The notes: generated from the sequence alone by a model not told the origin. A DNA stretch of 64,000 bases from Pseudomonas lutea (GCF_000759445.1 NZ_JRMB01000001.1:372001-436000), one strand, 5' to 3'. Numbered from the stretch's first letter, positions 38,967 through 48,130 are shown. Numbers and translations are program-made.

Positions 38967-39716
38967 ATGAAGGTTCTTGTAGCTGTCAAACGAGTGGTCG
39001 ACTACAACGTCAAGGTTCGCGTCAAAGCGGACAACTCCGGCGTCGATCTCGCAAACGTCAAAATGTCGATGAACCCCTTCTGCGAAATCGCCGTGGAAGA
39101 GGCCGTTCGCCTGAAAGAGAAAGGCGTTGCGACCGAGATCGTCGTTGTGTCCATCGGCCCGACCACTGCTCAGGAGCAGTTGCGTACCGCCCTTGCACTG
39201 GGTGCCGATCGCGCCATCCTCGTGGAATCCGCTGACGAACTGACGTCCCTGGCGGTTGCCAAGCTGCTCAAGGCTGTCGTTGATAAAGAACAGCCGCAGC
39301 TGGTTATTCTCGGCAAGCAGGCCATCGACAGCGACAACAACCAGACGGGTCAGATGCTGGCGGCCCTCAGTGGTTACGCCCAGGGCACCTTTGCTTCGAA
39401 AGTCGAGGTGTCCGGTGACAGCGTTAACGTGACCCGTGAAATCGACGCCGGCGCGCAAACCGTTTCCCTGAAACTGCCGGCTATCGTTACCACTGACCTG
39501 CGTCTGAACGAGCCGCGCTACGCATCGCTGCCGAACATCATGAAGGCCAAGAAGAAGCCGCTGGAAGTACTGACGCCTGACGCGTTGGGTGTTTCCACTT
39601 CGTCGACCAACAAGACCCTCAAAGTCGAAGCCCCGGCTGCCCGCAGCGCTGGCATCAAGGTCAAATCGGTCGCTGAACTGGTTGATAAACTGAAAAATGA
39701 AGCGAAGGTGATCTGA
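38967..39716 (+). CDS. etfB: Electron transfer flavoprotein beta subunit
   Basis: The AMP-binding subunit of the ETF heterodimer, a soluble electron carrier between acyl-CoA dehydrogenases and ETF-QO. The 249 residues begin [20 protein letters not shown]. They include the EtfB signature ([39 protein letters not shown]), [29 protein letters not shown] and the recognition loop [28 protein letters not shown] precedes the ATG at 38967. Its stop and the etfA start overlap by one base (TGATG), implying coupled translation. Confidence 0.98.
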   Translation: MKVLVAVKRVVDYNVKVRVKADNSGVDLANVKMSMNPFCEIAVEEAVRLKEKGVATEIVVVSIGPTTAQEQLRTALALGADRAILVESADELTSLAVAKLLKAVVDKEQPQLVILGKQAIDSDNNQTGQMLAALSGYAQGTFASKVEVSGDSVNVTREIDAGAQTVSLKLPAIVTTDLRLNEPRYASLPNIMKAKKKPLEVLTPDALGVSTSSTNKTLKVEAPAARSAGIKVKSVAELVDKLKNEAKVI

Positions 39717-40645
39717 TGACGACCCTGGTTATCGCTGAGCACGAAAACGGCGCAATCGCTCCCGCCACCCTGAATACCGTTGCCGCCGCCGCCAAGATCG
39801 GTGGTGACATTCATGTTCTGGTTGCAGGCCTGAACGCGGCCGCTGTTGCTGACGCAGCGTCGAAGATCTCAGGCGTGTCCAAGGTCCTGCTGGCCGACAA
39901 CGCTGCCTACGAACACCAACTGCCTGAAAACGTCGCCCCGCTGGTGGTCGAGCTGGCCTCCGGCTACAGCCACGTTTTGGCGGCTGCCACGTCCAACGGC
40001 AAGAACATCCTGCCGCGTGTTGCCGCGCAGCTGGATGTCGACCAGATCTCCGAAATCATCTCCGTCGAAAGCGCTGACACGTTCAAGCGCCCGATCTACG
40101 CCGGCAACGCCATTGCGACCGTTCAGTCGTCGGCAGCCGTGAAGGTCATCACCGTGCGTGCCACAGGCTTCGACGCAGTCGCAGCCGAGGGCGGTTCCGC
40201 TGCGGTTGAAGCAGTTGGCGCAGCCCATGATGCGGGCAAGTCGTCCTTCGTCAGTGAAGAACTGGCCAAGTCCGATCGTCCCGAGCTGACGGCTGCCAAG
40301 ATTGTCGTGTCCGGCGGACGCGGCATGCAGAACGGTGACAACTTCAAGCACCTGTACACGCTGGCGGACAAGCTGGGCGCGGCGGTTGGCGCTTCCCGCG
40401 CTGCCGTGGACGCAGGCTTTGTGCCGAACGACATGCAGGTCGGCCAGACCGGCAAGATCGTCGCGCCGCAGCTGTACATCGCGGTCGGCATCTCGGGCGC
40501 GATCCAGCACCTGGCAGGCATGAAAGACTCCAAGGTGATCGTCGCGATCAACAAGGATGAAGAAGCACCGATCTTCCAGGTCGCTGATTACGGCCTGGTA
40601 GCCGATCTGTTCGAAGCAATCCCTGAGTTGGAGAAGCTGGTCTAA
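39716..40645 (+). CDS. etfA: Electron transfer flavoprotein alpha subunit
   Basis: The FAD-carrying subunit of ETF. The 309 residues have an N-terminal domain like EtfB ([22 protein letters not shown]) and the C-terminal FAD domain with [58 protein letters not shown] (about 220-265) and [22 protein letters not shown]. Coupled to etfB; a long compound hairpin follows the stop and probably ends the transcript. Confidence 0.98.
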   Translation: MTTLVIAEHENGAIAPATLNTVAAAAKIGGDIHVLVAGLNAAAVADAASKISGVSKVLLADNAAYEHQLPENVAPLVVELASGYSHVLAAATSNGKNILPRVAAQLDVDQISEIISVESADTFKRPIYAGNAIATVQSSAAVKVITVRATGFDAVAAEGGSAAVEAVGAAHDAGKSSFVSEELAKSDRPELTAAKIVVSGGRGMQNGDNFKHLYTLADKLGAAVGASRAAVDAGFVPNDMQVGQTGKIVAPQLYIAVGISGAIQHLAGMKDSKVIVAINKDEEAPIFQVADYGLVADLFEAIPELEKLV

Positions 40646-40669
40646 TCCACTTCCCTGACTTATAAAGAG

Positions 40670-40753
40670 ACCCGCCCGCAAGGGCTGCCCCAAGCGTTGG
40701 TGATGTCAGCCGACAGACCATGCTTGATGCAGCCAGCGCCGGCGGGTTTTTTT
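40670..40753 (+). terminator. Long compound hairpin with T-tract after etfA
   Basis: Nested arms pair from outside in: ACCCGCC/GGCGGGT, CGC/GCG, GGCTGC/GCAGCC, CAAGC/GCTTG, TGGT/ACCA and TGTC/GACA around an AGCC loop. They cover 78 bases and end in seven T residues. It works as a terminator on paper, but is far longer than needed. Confidence 0.75.
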
Positions 40754-40775
40754 ATGGGCAAAAAAAGGAGTCTTC

Positions 40776-41600
40776 ATGTCGTTGCGGACGCGGGCGCTGT
40801 CTTCACTGCTGGGCGCAGTTTTGTTGCTGCCGTCGCTGGCCTGGTCTGGCGGAAAGTGCGACCGGTTGATTGTTACCGGCAGCCCGGATGCGCCGCCGTA
40901 TCTCTGGCGCGATCCTCAGGACCCCAAGCACCTTATGGGCGCGAATGCCGACTTGCTCAAGGAGGTTGCGCAGCAGATTGGCGTCAAGGTCGAGCTTTTA
41001 TACGCCGGCAAGCGCAGTCAGGCCATTGAGGAAGTGCGCACGGGGCGCATGGATCTTCTTGCTGACATCCCTTTGAACGCCGCAGAGCTGGAATCCCTCG
41101 ATTTCATTCATCCGCCCATCGCTCAGAATGAGATCATGGTCTGGACACGTGTGGGCCACGATCAGCCGTTCAACTCGCCGACCGATCTTCAGGGGCATCC
41201 TGGCGCGATGTCCGAAAAAACCCGAGTGACTGCCGCATTCGAAGAGGCGGTCAAATCGCGTCTGTCGCTGGAGAAGCAGGCGAGTCTGCCCCTGGCCTTT
41301 CAAAAACTGGGCGCCGGGCAAGTCGAGTTTGTCCTCGCCGGCCGCTATGCCGGCATGGCGGTCACGCAGGCACTCAACATCGCCAACGACGTACAGACTC
41401 AACCCGTTCCGCTCGACCGCCCCGGGTTTTATCTTGCGCTGTCGTTCAACTCCGCCTGCAACGATCCATGGCTGCGCGGACAGCTGGCGAAAAAAATGAC
41501 AGAATTGGCGGCTTCCGGGCGCTCCAGTGAGGCGGTCACGCGCAATCTGGACCTGTGGAAAATTCAGCTGCAGCAGTCCGGCAGCGCCATCCATCAGTAG
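40776..41600 (+). CDS. Periplasmic solute-binding protein (family 3-like)
   Basis: A 274-residue exported protein of the bacterial extracellular solute-binding family 3, usually the amino-acid receptor of an ABC importer. Residues 1-25 are a signal peptide (RTRALSSLLGAVLLLPSLAWSG). The mature part shows the family pattern GSPDAPPYLWRD, LMGANADLLKEVAQQIGVKVEL, VRTGRMDLLADIPLNAAELESLDF. No permease or ATPase genes are near; instead two envelope lipoprotein genes follow at once, so this may be a sensor or scavenging protein rather than part of an importer. AGGAG precedes the ATG. It starts 22 bp after the etfA hairpin. Confidence 0.8.
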   Translation: MSLRTRALSSLLGAVLLLPSLAWSGGKCDRLIVTGSPDAPPYLWRDPQDPKHLMGANADLLKEVAQQIGVKVELLYAGKRSQAIEEVRTGRMDLLADIPLNAAELESLDFIHPPIAQNEIMVWTRVGHDQPFNSPTDLQGHPGAMSEKTRVTAAFEEAVKSRLSLEKQASLPLAFQKLGAGQVEFVLAGRYAGMAVTQALNIANDVQTQPVPLDRPGFYLALSFNSACNDPWLRGQLAKKMTELAASGRSSEAVTRNLDLWKIQLQQSGSAIHQ

Positions 41601-41609
41601 GGATATGTT

Positions 41610-41975
41610 TTGAGCTTTGTTTTGAGAATTCAGCCCGTAGTTGCCGCCGTGCTATTCGCCGCCCTGGTCGGCTGCGCCAACGATCCTGCGCCAACCGAGC
41701 AGTTGAAGCTGACCCAGCAGGCGGTGGCGCAAGCCCAGGCCGTGGGCGCAACCGATGAAGAACCGGATCTCGTCAACGCGCAGACCCAGCTGACCCAGGC
41801 GCGCGCGGACATGGCGGACCAGTCCTACAAGGCGGCACGCATGCATGCCGAGCAGGCCGAGCTGGACGCGCGGCTGGCAGAGGCGCGGGTATTGACACAG
41901 AAAAGTGAAGCGCAGGTGGCGCAGGTCAATGCTCGTCTCGAGCGCCTGCGCAAGCAGCTGGGGGCCGGCCAATGA
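41610..41975 (+). CDS. DUF4398-like small lipoprotein
   Basis: A 121-residue lipoprotein: N-terminal signal VVAAVLFAALVGC with the lipobox cysteine about residue 22. A coiled-coil-like helical part follows (TQLTQARADMADQSYKAARMHAEQAELDARLAEARVLTQKSEAQVAQV). This pattern fits DUF4398 proteins. The start is a TTG at 41610, supported by TAGGGAT a few bases upstream; no ATG or GTG is available at the right place. Its stop overlaps the next start by four bases (ATGA), so the two lipoproteins are coupled. The function is unknown; proximity to an OmpA-type protein suggests the outer membrane or peptidoglycan. Confidence 0.78.
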   Translation: MSFVLRIQPVVAAVLFAALVGCANDPAPTEQLKLTQQAVAQAQAVGATDEEPDLVNAQTQLTQARADMADQSYKAARMHAEQAELDARLAEARVLTQKSEAQVAQVNARLERLRKQLGAGQ

Positions 41976-42787
41976 ACGCCGTATCACGAAGCCTCGGTTT
42001 CGGCCTGTTGCTGGCGAGTGCCGGTCTGGCTGGCTGTGCTGGCCACCAGGGCAGCGATCAGGCGCTGCAAGGTGCCGTTGCCGATTACCAGAAGGTCAAG
42101 GAAGACACCAACGTGCTGCGCAGCGCGCCGAAAGACGTGATTCGCGCTGGCGAGTTGCTGGGGCGGGCAGAGCGCCTGTCGAGTTACATCGGCAGCGCGG
42201 ATGACGTCACCCATTACGCGTATCTGAGCAGTCGTTACAGTGCGATCGCCCGGGAGCACAGCAAGCTGCTGCTCAATCAGGAGAAGCTGGCGCGTCTGGA
42301 ACTGGAGCGTCAGCGCCTGCAACTGGCGTTGCGTGAAGCGAAACTGGCCGGTGCCCAACAACAAGGCCAGTGGGCGGAGGATCAGGTCGTCAGCCTGTCC
42401 ACCCAGCAGAATGAACGCGGGCTGGTAATGACCCTGGGCGACATGCTCTTCGACACAGGTCGCGCCGAACTGAAAAGCTCGGCCAACCGCACCGTGCTCA
42501 AGGTCGTGCAGTTCCTCCAGTTCAATCCCAGGCGCGTCGTGCGCATCGAAGGCTATACCGACAGCACGGGCGACGGGCAGGAAAACCTCACGCTGTCCAA
42601 AGATCGGGCGCAGGCGGTCGCCGACGTGCTGTCCGATCTGGGGATCGAGGAAGAGCGCATCCAGGTTGAGGGCTACGGAGACCAGTATCCGGTAGACGTG
42701 AACACCTCGGAGCGTGGGCGTGCGCAGAATCGTCGCGTCGAGATCGTGTTCTCGGATGACAAGGGTCGCCTCAGCGCGCCACGTTGA
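41972..42787 (+). CDS. OmpA-family peptidoglycan-associated lipoprotein
   Basis: A 271-residue lipoprotein with signal GFGLLLASAGLAGC (lipobox Cys about 22) and a helical DUF4398-like middle (YSAIAREHSKLLLNQEKLARLELERQRLQLALREAKLAGAQQQ). The C-terminal OmpA domain (about 145-255) has MLFDTGRAELKSSANRTVL, RIEGYTDSTGDGQENLTLSKDRAQAVADVL and EGYGDQYPV, with the diaminopimelate-contacting Asp and the Arg of NRRVEIVF. It should tether the outer membrane to peptidoglycan. Overlap with the previous gene (ATGA) makes a clear two-gene unit with the solute-binding protein upstream. Confidence 0.9.
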   Translation: MNAVSRSLGFGLLLASAGLAGCAGHQGSDQALQGAVADYQKVKEDTNVLRSAPKDVIRAGELLGRAERLSSYIGSADDVTHYAYLSSRYSAIAREHSKLLLNQEKLARLELERQRLQLALREAKLAGAQQQGQWAEDQVVSLSTQQNERGLVMTLGDMLFDTGRAELKSSANRTVLKVVQFLQFNPRRVVRIEGYTDSTGDGQENLTLSKDRAQAVADVLSDLGIEEERIQVEGYGDQYPVDVNTSERGRAQNRRVEIVFSDDKGRLSAPR

Positions 42788-42868
42788 GAGTATGGCGGCA
42801 CCAGCCTGGGCTCCCCATGCGTCAGGAGTTTAGGTCGCTCTGGAGAAGGGGTCCCCGGCCGCGCTCTT

Positions 42869-42958
42869 TGCAGGAGCCGGCTTGCTGGCGAACGCATTTG
42901 ATCAGACGCCATAGAGAGCGAGTGATCTACCGATTCGCCAGCAAGCCGGCTCCTGCAG
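42869..42958. repeat. REP doublet (family B)
   Basis: GCAGGAGCCGGCTTGCTGGC and its reverse complement lie about 50 bases apart in the spacer before the MocR gene. Confidence 0.88.
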
Positions 42959-43006
42959 AATCCAGCCAGGCATTCAATCTCGTTATTCAAACACCACGCC
43001 CTCTAG

Positions 43007-43048
43007 CCGGAACGGGAACTGTCACCGTACACTTCCCAACTGTTCCGG
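43007..43048. promoter_or_regulatory. Inverted repeat upstream of the MocR-type gene
   Basis: The outer arms CCGGAAC (43007-43013) and GTTCCGG (43042-43048) are exact. Inner arms GGGAACTGT and ACACTTCCC match at 8 of 9 positions. AACTGT also occurs as a direct repeat. The site lies 58 bp before the regulator start and may be its own operator. Confidence 0.5.
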
Positions 43049-43105
43049 TGATCTACGCTTTGATTGCCGCTACGCATGATCAAAGAATGGGATCGAGGGA
43101 CGCGA

Positions 43106-44545
43106 ATGACCAGTCTGTTGCTCTACCAGCGCATTGCCCAACAGCTGGCCGAAGACATCCGCCGAGGTGTCTATCAGCCCGGCGAGCGCGTGCCCTCGGT
43201 GCGCAAGATGAGCTCGCAGCTCAACGTCAGTCACGCCACAGTTCTTCAGGCCTATGCCAATCTCGAAGATCAGGGGTTGATTCGTGCGCGTCCGCAGTCC
43301 GGCTACTACGTGCATCAGACGCCGGCACTGACGGCGGCCACCCCGGACATCGCCCGTGTCGAGCGCCCTGGTCTGGTGACGCGCGCCAGCATCATTCAGC
43401 AGGTGCTGGTCGAAGCGCGGCGCGAAGGGGTGTTCGCGTTCGGCGCTGCTGTTCCGCATATCGACTACCTGCCATTGCGGGCCTTGCACCAGCAACTGGC
43501 TAAAGTGACGCGCTTTCAAAGCCCGCGTGCCTTCAACTACATGTTCAGCCCCGGCTTCGAGCCCCTTCGTCGCCAGGTGGCCATCCGCATGCGTGACGCT
43601 GGCGTCGTGGTGGACCCGTCCGAGGTCGTGATCACCCATGGCTGCGTCGATGCGCTGCAAATGTCATTGCGTGTGCTGACCAGCCCCGGCGACCTGATCG
43701 CCGCCGAATCCCCCACCTACTACGGCCTGTTGCAATTGGCCGACCTGCTGGGCCTGAAAGTCATCGAGATCCCCAGCGACCCTAACACCGGAATCAGCCT
43801 GGAGGCGCTTCAACTGGCGGCGAATCAATGGTCCATCAAGGCCTTGGTGATGACGTCGCGATTGAGCAATCCCCTGGGCAGCACCATGCCCGAAGAGCGG
43901 CAAAAACATTTATTGCGTCTTGCCTCGGATTTTGACATCCAGATCATCGAGGACGACATCTACGGCGAGTTGATGTACGAGCAGAACAAGACCAAGGCGC
44001 TGAAGGCGTTCGACCGTCTGGGGCACGTCATCTACTGCTCAAGTTTCTCCAAGACCTTATCGCCGGGCGTGCGAATCGGCTGGATGATCGCCGGCAAGTA
44101 CCAGGCGGAAATTCAGCGTCTGCAAACGTTCAGTACCCATTCGGCGTGCAGCGTGACGCAGATGGCGGTCGCATCCTACCTCGAGAACGGCGGGTACGAC
44201 CGGCACCTGCGCTTTATTCGGCAGGAGCACCGCAAGAACCTCAGTGCGTTCCAGTTAGCTGTGCAGCAGATGTTTCCTGAAGGCACGCAGATCAGCCGCC
44301 CTGCGGGCGGGTTCATTCTCTGGATCAGCCTGCCGGGCCGGGTGAATACTCAGGAGCTGCATGTGCGCGCGCTTGAGCAGGGCATCAGCATCGCGCCGGG
44401 GTTGATATTCAGCAACACGGAGCAATTCAATCACTGCATACGCCTCAATTGTGGGCTGCCGTGGAATCGCGAGGCGGAAAGGGCGTTAATGACAGTGGGT
44501 ATGCTGGCTAAGCAGTTATGCCAGGATGCGGGCCAATCCTGGTGA
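43106..44545 (+). CDS. MocR-type regulator (GntR helix-turn-helix fused to an aminotransferase-like domain)
   Basis: A 479-residue regulator. The N-terminal GntR winged helix (LLLYQRIAQQLAEDIRRGVYQPGERVPSVRKMSSQLNVSHATVLQAYANLEDQGLI, about 4-60) is fused to a class I aminotransferase fold. The PLP lysine lies in YCSSFSKTLSPGVRIGWM (about 320) and the Asp/Tyr pocket in EDDIYGELMYE. Such proteins usually sense PLP-amino acid adducts and control a neighbouring gene. GAGGG precedes the ATG at 43106. No obvious target lies beside it; the small exported proteins downstream are candidates. Confidence 0.93.
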   Translation: MTSLLLYQRIAQQLAEDIRRGVYQPGERVPSVRKMSSQLNVSHATVLQAYANLEDQGLIRARPQSGYYVHQTPALTAATPDIARVERPGLVTRASIIQQVLVEARREGVFAFGAAVPHIDYLPLRALHQQLAKVTRFQSPRAFNYMFSPGFEPLRRQVAIRMRDAGVVVDPSEVVITHGCVDALQMSLRVLTSPGDLIAAESPTYYGLLQLADLLGLKVIEIPSDPNTGISLEALQLAANQWSIKALVMTSRLSNPLGSTMPEERQKHLLRLASDFDIQIIEDDIYGELMYEQNKTKALKAFDRLGHVIYCSSFSKTLSPGVRIGWMIAGKYQAEIQRLQTFSTHSACSVTQMAVASYLENGGYDRHLRFIRQEHRKNLSAFQLAVQQMFPEGTQISRPAGGFILWISLPGRVNTQELHVRALEQGISIAPGLIFSNTEQFNHCIRLNCGLPWNREAERALMTVGMLAKQLCQDAGQSW

Positions 44546-44658
44546 ACTCAAGAGAGCGGCCGCTTTCCATACTATGAAGGGCGGCAGACAGGTGACTTGT
44601 CAGCCTCCGTGCAAAGAGCCAGCATATGGCTCATGTCTTGAATACAGTCGTCCAGTCT

Positions 44659-45393
44659 ATGAAATCACTGCGCTGTTTTAGTGTGATGTTGGTGGTGTTG
44701 CTGAGTGCCTGTGACGCTGACAAGGCGCCGGCTCCGCCAGCGAAGGTCAGCAACTCGGCCGCCCCGGCTGCTTCGGCCCCGGCTGCGAGCGCTACGGGTG
44801 ACGTCGCTGATGGACAGAAATCTGCGCCGTCCGCTGCATCCGCTGTGTCTACGGGCGAACCGTTGCCTATCGGCAAGCCGGCGGTGGAGGGGCAGGCGGT
44901 CCACGAACTGGCGCCCAACATCCCTGCGGTCCCGGTTGTCGCCTCCGGGAAGCCGTCTGGAAAGTCCAGTGAGACACCGATCGCTGGCGGCAAGGCCGCG
45001 GCGAGCTCCGTGCCTTCCGATGCTAAATCGGCCAAGGTTAAAGCGGATAATGCCGAGGTGGCTCGGCGCGCTCCGGTCGCGAATAAGTCCAAGGCGGCTT
45101 CCCAGGTCGTCAAAGAGACCCGTTTAAATAAGGTGCCGCTTGATCTCAGCTTGCCTCCCGAGATGGTCAAGCAGTTGACCCCGCCGGCCAACGTGATCAC
45201 CTCTGCGTCGAAGACCAAACCCCTGCCAGCCGGTGCCAAGCCGCTGCTGCCGAAGATGTTCCCCGATGCCAACGCCGACCCTGACTTCCAGATGCAAGGT
45301 CGGCTGCTGAGCAACGAAATGGACCTGCAATTGCGCAATGAAGCGCGCAAGGACGTGGAAGGTGCAGCGCTGGATTTCACATTTAAAAAATGA
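44659..45393 (+). CDS. Ala/Pro/Lys-rich predicted lipoprotein (hypothetical)
   Basis: I do not recognise a family. The 244-residue product starts MKSLRCFSVMLVVLLSAC, a lipoprotein signal with Cys at about 18. A long low-complexity Ala/Ser/Pro/Lys stretch follows (about 20-150), then a more regular C-terminal part (PLDLSLPPEMVKQL, PLLPKMFPDANADPDFQMQGRLLSNEMDLQLRNEARKDVEGAALDF). The low-complexity part looks like a spacer through the periplasm. The start is chosen for the signal peptide; an ATG eleven codons upstream (44626) is an alternative and neither has a strong ribosome-binding site. Neighbours suggest envelope context only. Confidence 0.65.
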   Translation: MKSLRCFSVMLVVLLSACDADKAPAPPAKVSNSAAPAASAPAASATGDVADGQKSAPSAASAVSTGEPLPIGKPAVEGQAVHELAPNIPAVPVVASGKPSGKSSETPIAGGKAAASSVPSDAKSAKVKADNAEVARRAPVANKSKAASQVVKETRLNKVPLDLSLPPEMVKQLTPPANVITSASKTKPLPAGAKPLLPKMFPDANADPDFQMQGRLLSNEMDLQLRNEARKDVEGAALDFTFKK

Positions 45394-45488
45394 TGAAAGC
45401 CTGAAGCTGTCGGAGTGCCGGATTTTCAAACGTGTGTTTTAGCGCGTAAGATCCGGCCATCGTCTTAACTGTCCAGACAGGGTCTCTT

Positions 45489-45746
45489 ATGGAATGCCGT
45501 CCAGGCTGCGGCGCGTGCTGCATCGCGCCGTCCATTACCTCACCTATTCCCGGCATGCCCAACGGCAAACCTGCGGGCGTGCGCTGCCTGCATCTTTCGA
45601 TTGACATGCTCTGTGGCATCTTCGGCCAGCCGGGCAGGCCGGCCGTGTGTGGTCAGTTTGCGGCAGAGCCCGACGTATGTGGCGCCGGCCCCGAGGACGC
45701 AATCCGTCTGATCGGCTGGTGGGAAAAGATGACGTCGGTGGCTTGA
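45489..45746 (+). CDS. YkgJ-family cysteine-cluster protein
   Basis: An 85-residue small cytosolic protein with an N-terminal metal-binding cluster (CRPGCGACC, residues about 3-11) and further cysteines (VRCLHL, LCGIF, AVCGQF, VCGAGP). This matches the YkgJ/UPF0153 zinc- or iron-chelating family. The function is unknown; members are suggested to bind Fe-S or zinc. It lies between two exported-protein genes but has no signal peptide. Confidence 0.85.
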   Translation: MECRPGCGACCIAPSITSPIPGMPNGKPAGVRCLHLSIDMLCGIFGQPGRPAVCGQFAAEPDVCGAGPEDAIRLIGWWEKMTSVA

Positions 45747-45790
45747 AACGCGGCCGGTCATGACTGAACTTCAACAATAAGGAATAATTT

Positions 45791-46399
45791 ATGAGTTCGC
45801 TGTACCGCATCGCTTTCGGGTTGGGACTGACTGTATGGGTGGCAGCGTCCGCGCAGGCCGAGGAATGGAAGGTCGCCAAGAACGAGGAGGGCATCAAAGT
45901 CTCCCTCAGTGAAGTCCCTGGGTCACAGTACAAGGCCTATCAGGGCGTGACGACTATCAAGGCAGGCATCGGCAAGCTAAGAGCGTTGCAGGAAGACGTA
46001 GTTGCTGCGTGCGCATGGATTCACGAGTGCAAGCTGCAAAAAATCCTCAAGCACGAGGGCGACAAGACCTGGACTTACTCGCAGTTCAATACGCCGTGGC
46101 CGGTGACTCCCAGGGATTCAGTGTTGAAGGTCACCACCGTAGAAGGCACGGATGGCAGTGTCACGCGCAAGCTCGAGGCCGATCCCAAGTACATCCCGGA
46201 GGAAAAGGGCTTCGTGCGGGTTGCTCAGGTTGATGGGTTCTGGAAGTTCGTGCCCAAAGGCGACAATTTGACCGAGGTGACCTACCAAGTGCACACCGAG
46301 CCGGGTGGCAGCGTGCCGTCCTGGCTGGCGAACAAGTTCGTGGTAGATGCGCCGTTCAACACCCTTAAAGCCCTGAAAGACCGAGCGGAGAAGAACTGA
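45791..46399 (+). CDS. Exported START-domain protein
   Basis: A 202-residue protein with a signal peptide (YRIAFGLGLTVWVAASAQAEE, cleavage about 23). A single START (lipid-binding helix-grip) domain follows: EWKVAKNEEGIKVSLSEVPGS, VVAACAWIHECKLQKIL, YSQFNTPWPVTPRDSVLK and DGFWKFVPKGDNLTEVTYQVHTEPGG. Bacterial START proteins may carry lipids in the periplasm; the ligand is unknown. AAGGA lies upstream of the ATG. It is convergent with gltA across a shared terminator. Confidence 0.85.
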   Translation: MSSLYRIAFGLGLTVWVAASAQAEEWKVAKNEEGIKVSLSEVPGSQYKAYQGVTTIKAGIGKLRALQEDVVAACAWIHECKLQKILKHEGDKTWTYSQFNTPWPVTPRDSVLKVTTVEGTDGSVTRKLEADPKYIPEEKGFVRVAQVDGFWKFVPKGDNLTEVTYQVHTEPGGSVPSWLANKFVVDAPFNTLKALKDRAEKN

Positions 46400-46423
46400 T
46401 CGGCTTGTTTACGCCCTGACGCG

Positions 46424-46458
46424 ACAAAACAAGGCTGCCCGAAGGCAGCCTTTTTTGT
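46424..46458. terminator. Bidirectional terminator between START gene and gltA
   Basis: The stem AAGGCTGCC / GGCAGCCTT with CGAA tetraloop has T residues on the plus side and a matching A-rich run on the other, so it can serve both convergent genes. Confidence 0.9.
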
Positions 46459-46478
46459 GTCTTGCAGGTGCCGCCGAG

Positions 46479-47768
46479 TTACTTGCGCTCGGCCAGCGGA
46501 ACGATGTCGCGCGACACTTCACCGGTGTACAGCTGGCGCGGACGACCGATTTTGTAAGGGCTCGACAGCATTTCCTTCCAGTGCGAAATCCAGCCAACGG
46601 TGCGTGCCAGGGCGAAGATCACCGTGAACATGCTGGTCGGGATCCCGATCGCCTTGAGGATGATGCCCGAGTAGAAATCGACGTTCGGGTACAGCGAACG
46701 TTCGATGAAGTACGGGTCGGTCAGGGCAATCTCTTCCAGGCGCATGGCCAGTTCGAGCTGAGGATCGTTGGTGATGCCGAGTTCGCGCAGGACTTCGTCG
46801 CACGTCTGCTTCATCACGGTGGCACGCGGGTCGCGGTTCTTGTAGACGCGGTGACCGAAGCCCATGAGCTTGAACGGATCGTTCTTGTCCTTGGCCTTGG
46901 CGATGTAGGTGTCGATGTTGGACACATCGCCGATCTCGTCGAGCATGGTCAGCACGGCTTCGTTCGCACCGCCGTGGGCAGGGCCCCAGAGTGCGGCAAT
47001 GCCGGCAGCAATACAGGCGAACGGGTTGGCGCCCGAGGAGCCCGCCATGCGCACGGTGGAGGTAGAGGCGTTTTGTTCGTGGTCGGCGTGGAGGATGAAA
47101 ATCCGGTCCATGGCCTTGGCCAGCGTCGGGCTGATCGGTTTGATCTCGCACGGCGTGTTGAACATCATGTGCAGGAAGTTTTCCGCGTAGCTCAGGTCAT
47201 TGCGCGGGTACATCATGGGCTGGCCCATGGAGTACTTGTAAACCATCGCTGCCAGGGTCGGCATCTTGGCGACCAGACGGATCGCCGAGATCTCGCGATG
47301 CTGTGGATTATTGATGTCCAGCGAGTCGTGGTAGAACGCCGACAGGGCGCCGACCACACCGCACATGACGGCCATCGGGTGGGCGTCGCGGCGGAAACCG
47401 TTGAAGAAGGTCTTGAGTTGCTCGTGCACCATGGTGTGATTCTTCACGGTGACGACGAATTCGGCTTTTTGCTCGGCGGTTGGCAGTTCGCCGTTAAGCA
47501 GCAGGTAGCAGGTTTCCAGGTAGTCCGATTGCTCTGCCAACTGTTCGATCGGGTAGCCGCGGTGCAGGAGAATGCCATTGTCACCGTCGATGTAGGTGAT
47601 CTTCGATTCGCAAGAGGCGGTGGACATGAAGCCCGGGTCGAATGTGAAGCGTCCGGTGGCAGTCAGGCCGCGTACGTCGATGACATCGGGACCAACGGTG
47701 CCGGTCAGAATGGGCAGCTCGACGGGGGCTGCGCCCTCGATGATCAACTGCGCTTTTTTATCAGCCAT
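46479..47768 (-). CDS. gltA: Citrate synthase (type II)
   Basis: Condenses oxaloacetate and acetyl-CoA to citrate, the entry of the TCA cycle. The 429 residues match the hexameric Gram-negative type. Active-site His lie in [15 protein letters not shown] (about 265) and [13 protein letters not shown] (about 306), and the catalytic Asp in [12 protein letters not shown] (about 363). The N-terminal domain [22 protein letters not shown] is the usual one for NADH-regulated enzymes. It is divergent from sdhCDAB, an arrangement conserved in proteobacteria. Its promoter is at 47827-47854. Confidence 0.98.
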   Translation of the reverse strand: MADKKAQLIIEGAAPVELPILTGTVGPDVIDVRGLTATGRFTFDPGFMSTASCESKITYIDGDNGILLHRGYPIEQLAEQSDYLETCYLLLNGELPTAEQKAEFVVTVKNHTMVHEQLKTFFNGFRRDAHPMAVMCGVVGALSAFYHDSLDINNPQHREISAIRLVAKMPTLAAMVYKYSMGQPMMYPRNDLSYAENFLHMMFNTPCEIKPISPTLAKAMDRIFILHADHEQNASTSTVRMAGSSGANPFACIAAGIAALWGPAHGGANEAVLTMLDEIGDVSNIDTYIAKAKDKNDPFKLMGFGHRVYKNRDPRATVMKQTCDEVLRELGITNDPQLELAMRLEEIALTDPYFIERSLYPNVDFYSGIILKAIGIPTSMFTVIFALARTVGWISHWKEMLSSPYKIGRPRQLYTGEVSRDIVPLAERK

Positions 47769-47826
47769 GTGGCCTCCTAATTATGCTTCAAATCATCAGA
47801 CAGACCCCCCACGCAGGGCCCGCATC

Positions 47827-47854
47827 ACTATAGTGAGATAAATTCTAAAGTCAA
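47827..47854 (-). promoter_or_regulatory. gltA promoter
   Basis: On the minus strand, -35 TTGACT (47849-47854) and -10 TATAGT (47827-47832) are separated by 16 bases. This leaves a leader of about 50 bases. Confidence 0.7.
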
Positions 47855-47968
47855 TTTGCCAAAAGTCTTGTAGCAGAGGGCTTTAAGGCACAGTTTTCGT
47901 CGAAATTAGGGGCCATTTACGCCAATTATCCAGCTAAAGCAATCCACCCTTGGGGTAGGGTCTGCGCG

Positions 47969-47997
47969 TTGTCATTAGTTGGCTAACTGTCTATACT
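47969..47997 (+). promoter_or_regulatory. sdhC promoter
   Basis: -35 TTGTCA (47969-47974) and -10 TATACT (47992-47997) are 17 bases apart, about 135 bp before sdhC. The remaining leader (about 48005-48130) contains no gene I recognise. Confidence 0.7.
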
Positions 47998-48130
47998 CGG
48001 CGTCCGACCGCCAGGGGCTTTCAGGCCCGATTCACTGGGGTTGGTCACTTCCTGGGTAGTGGGTACCTGACCAGTGCACTTCCCAACAACTTGCCCTGAG
48101 TGTTAGGGCTCTTCAGTGTGAAAAAAAGCC

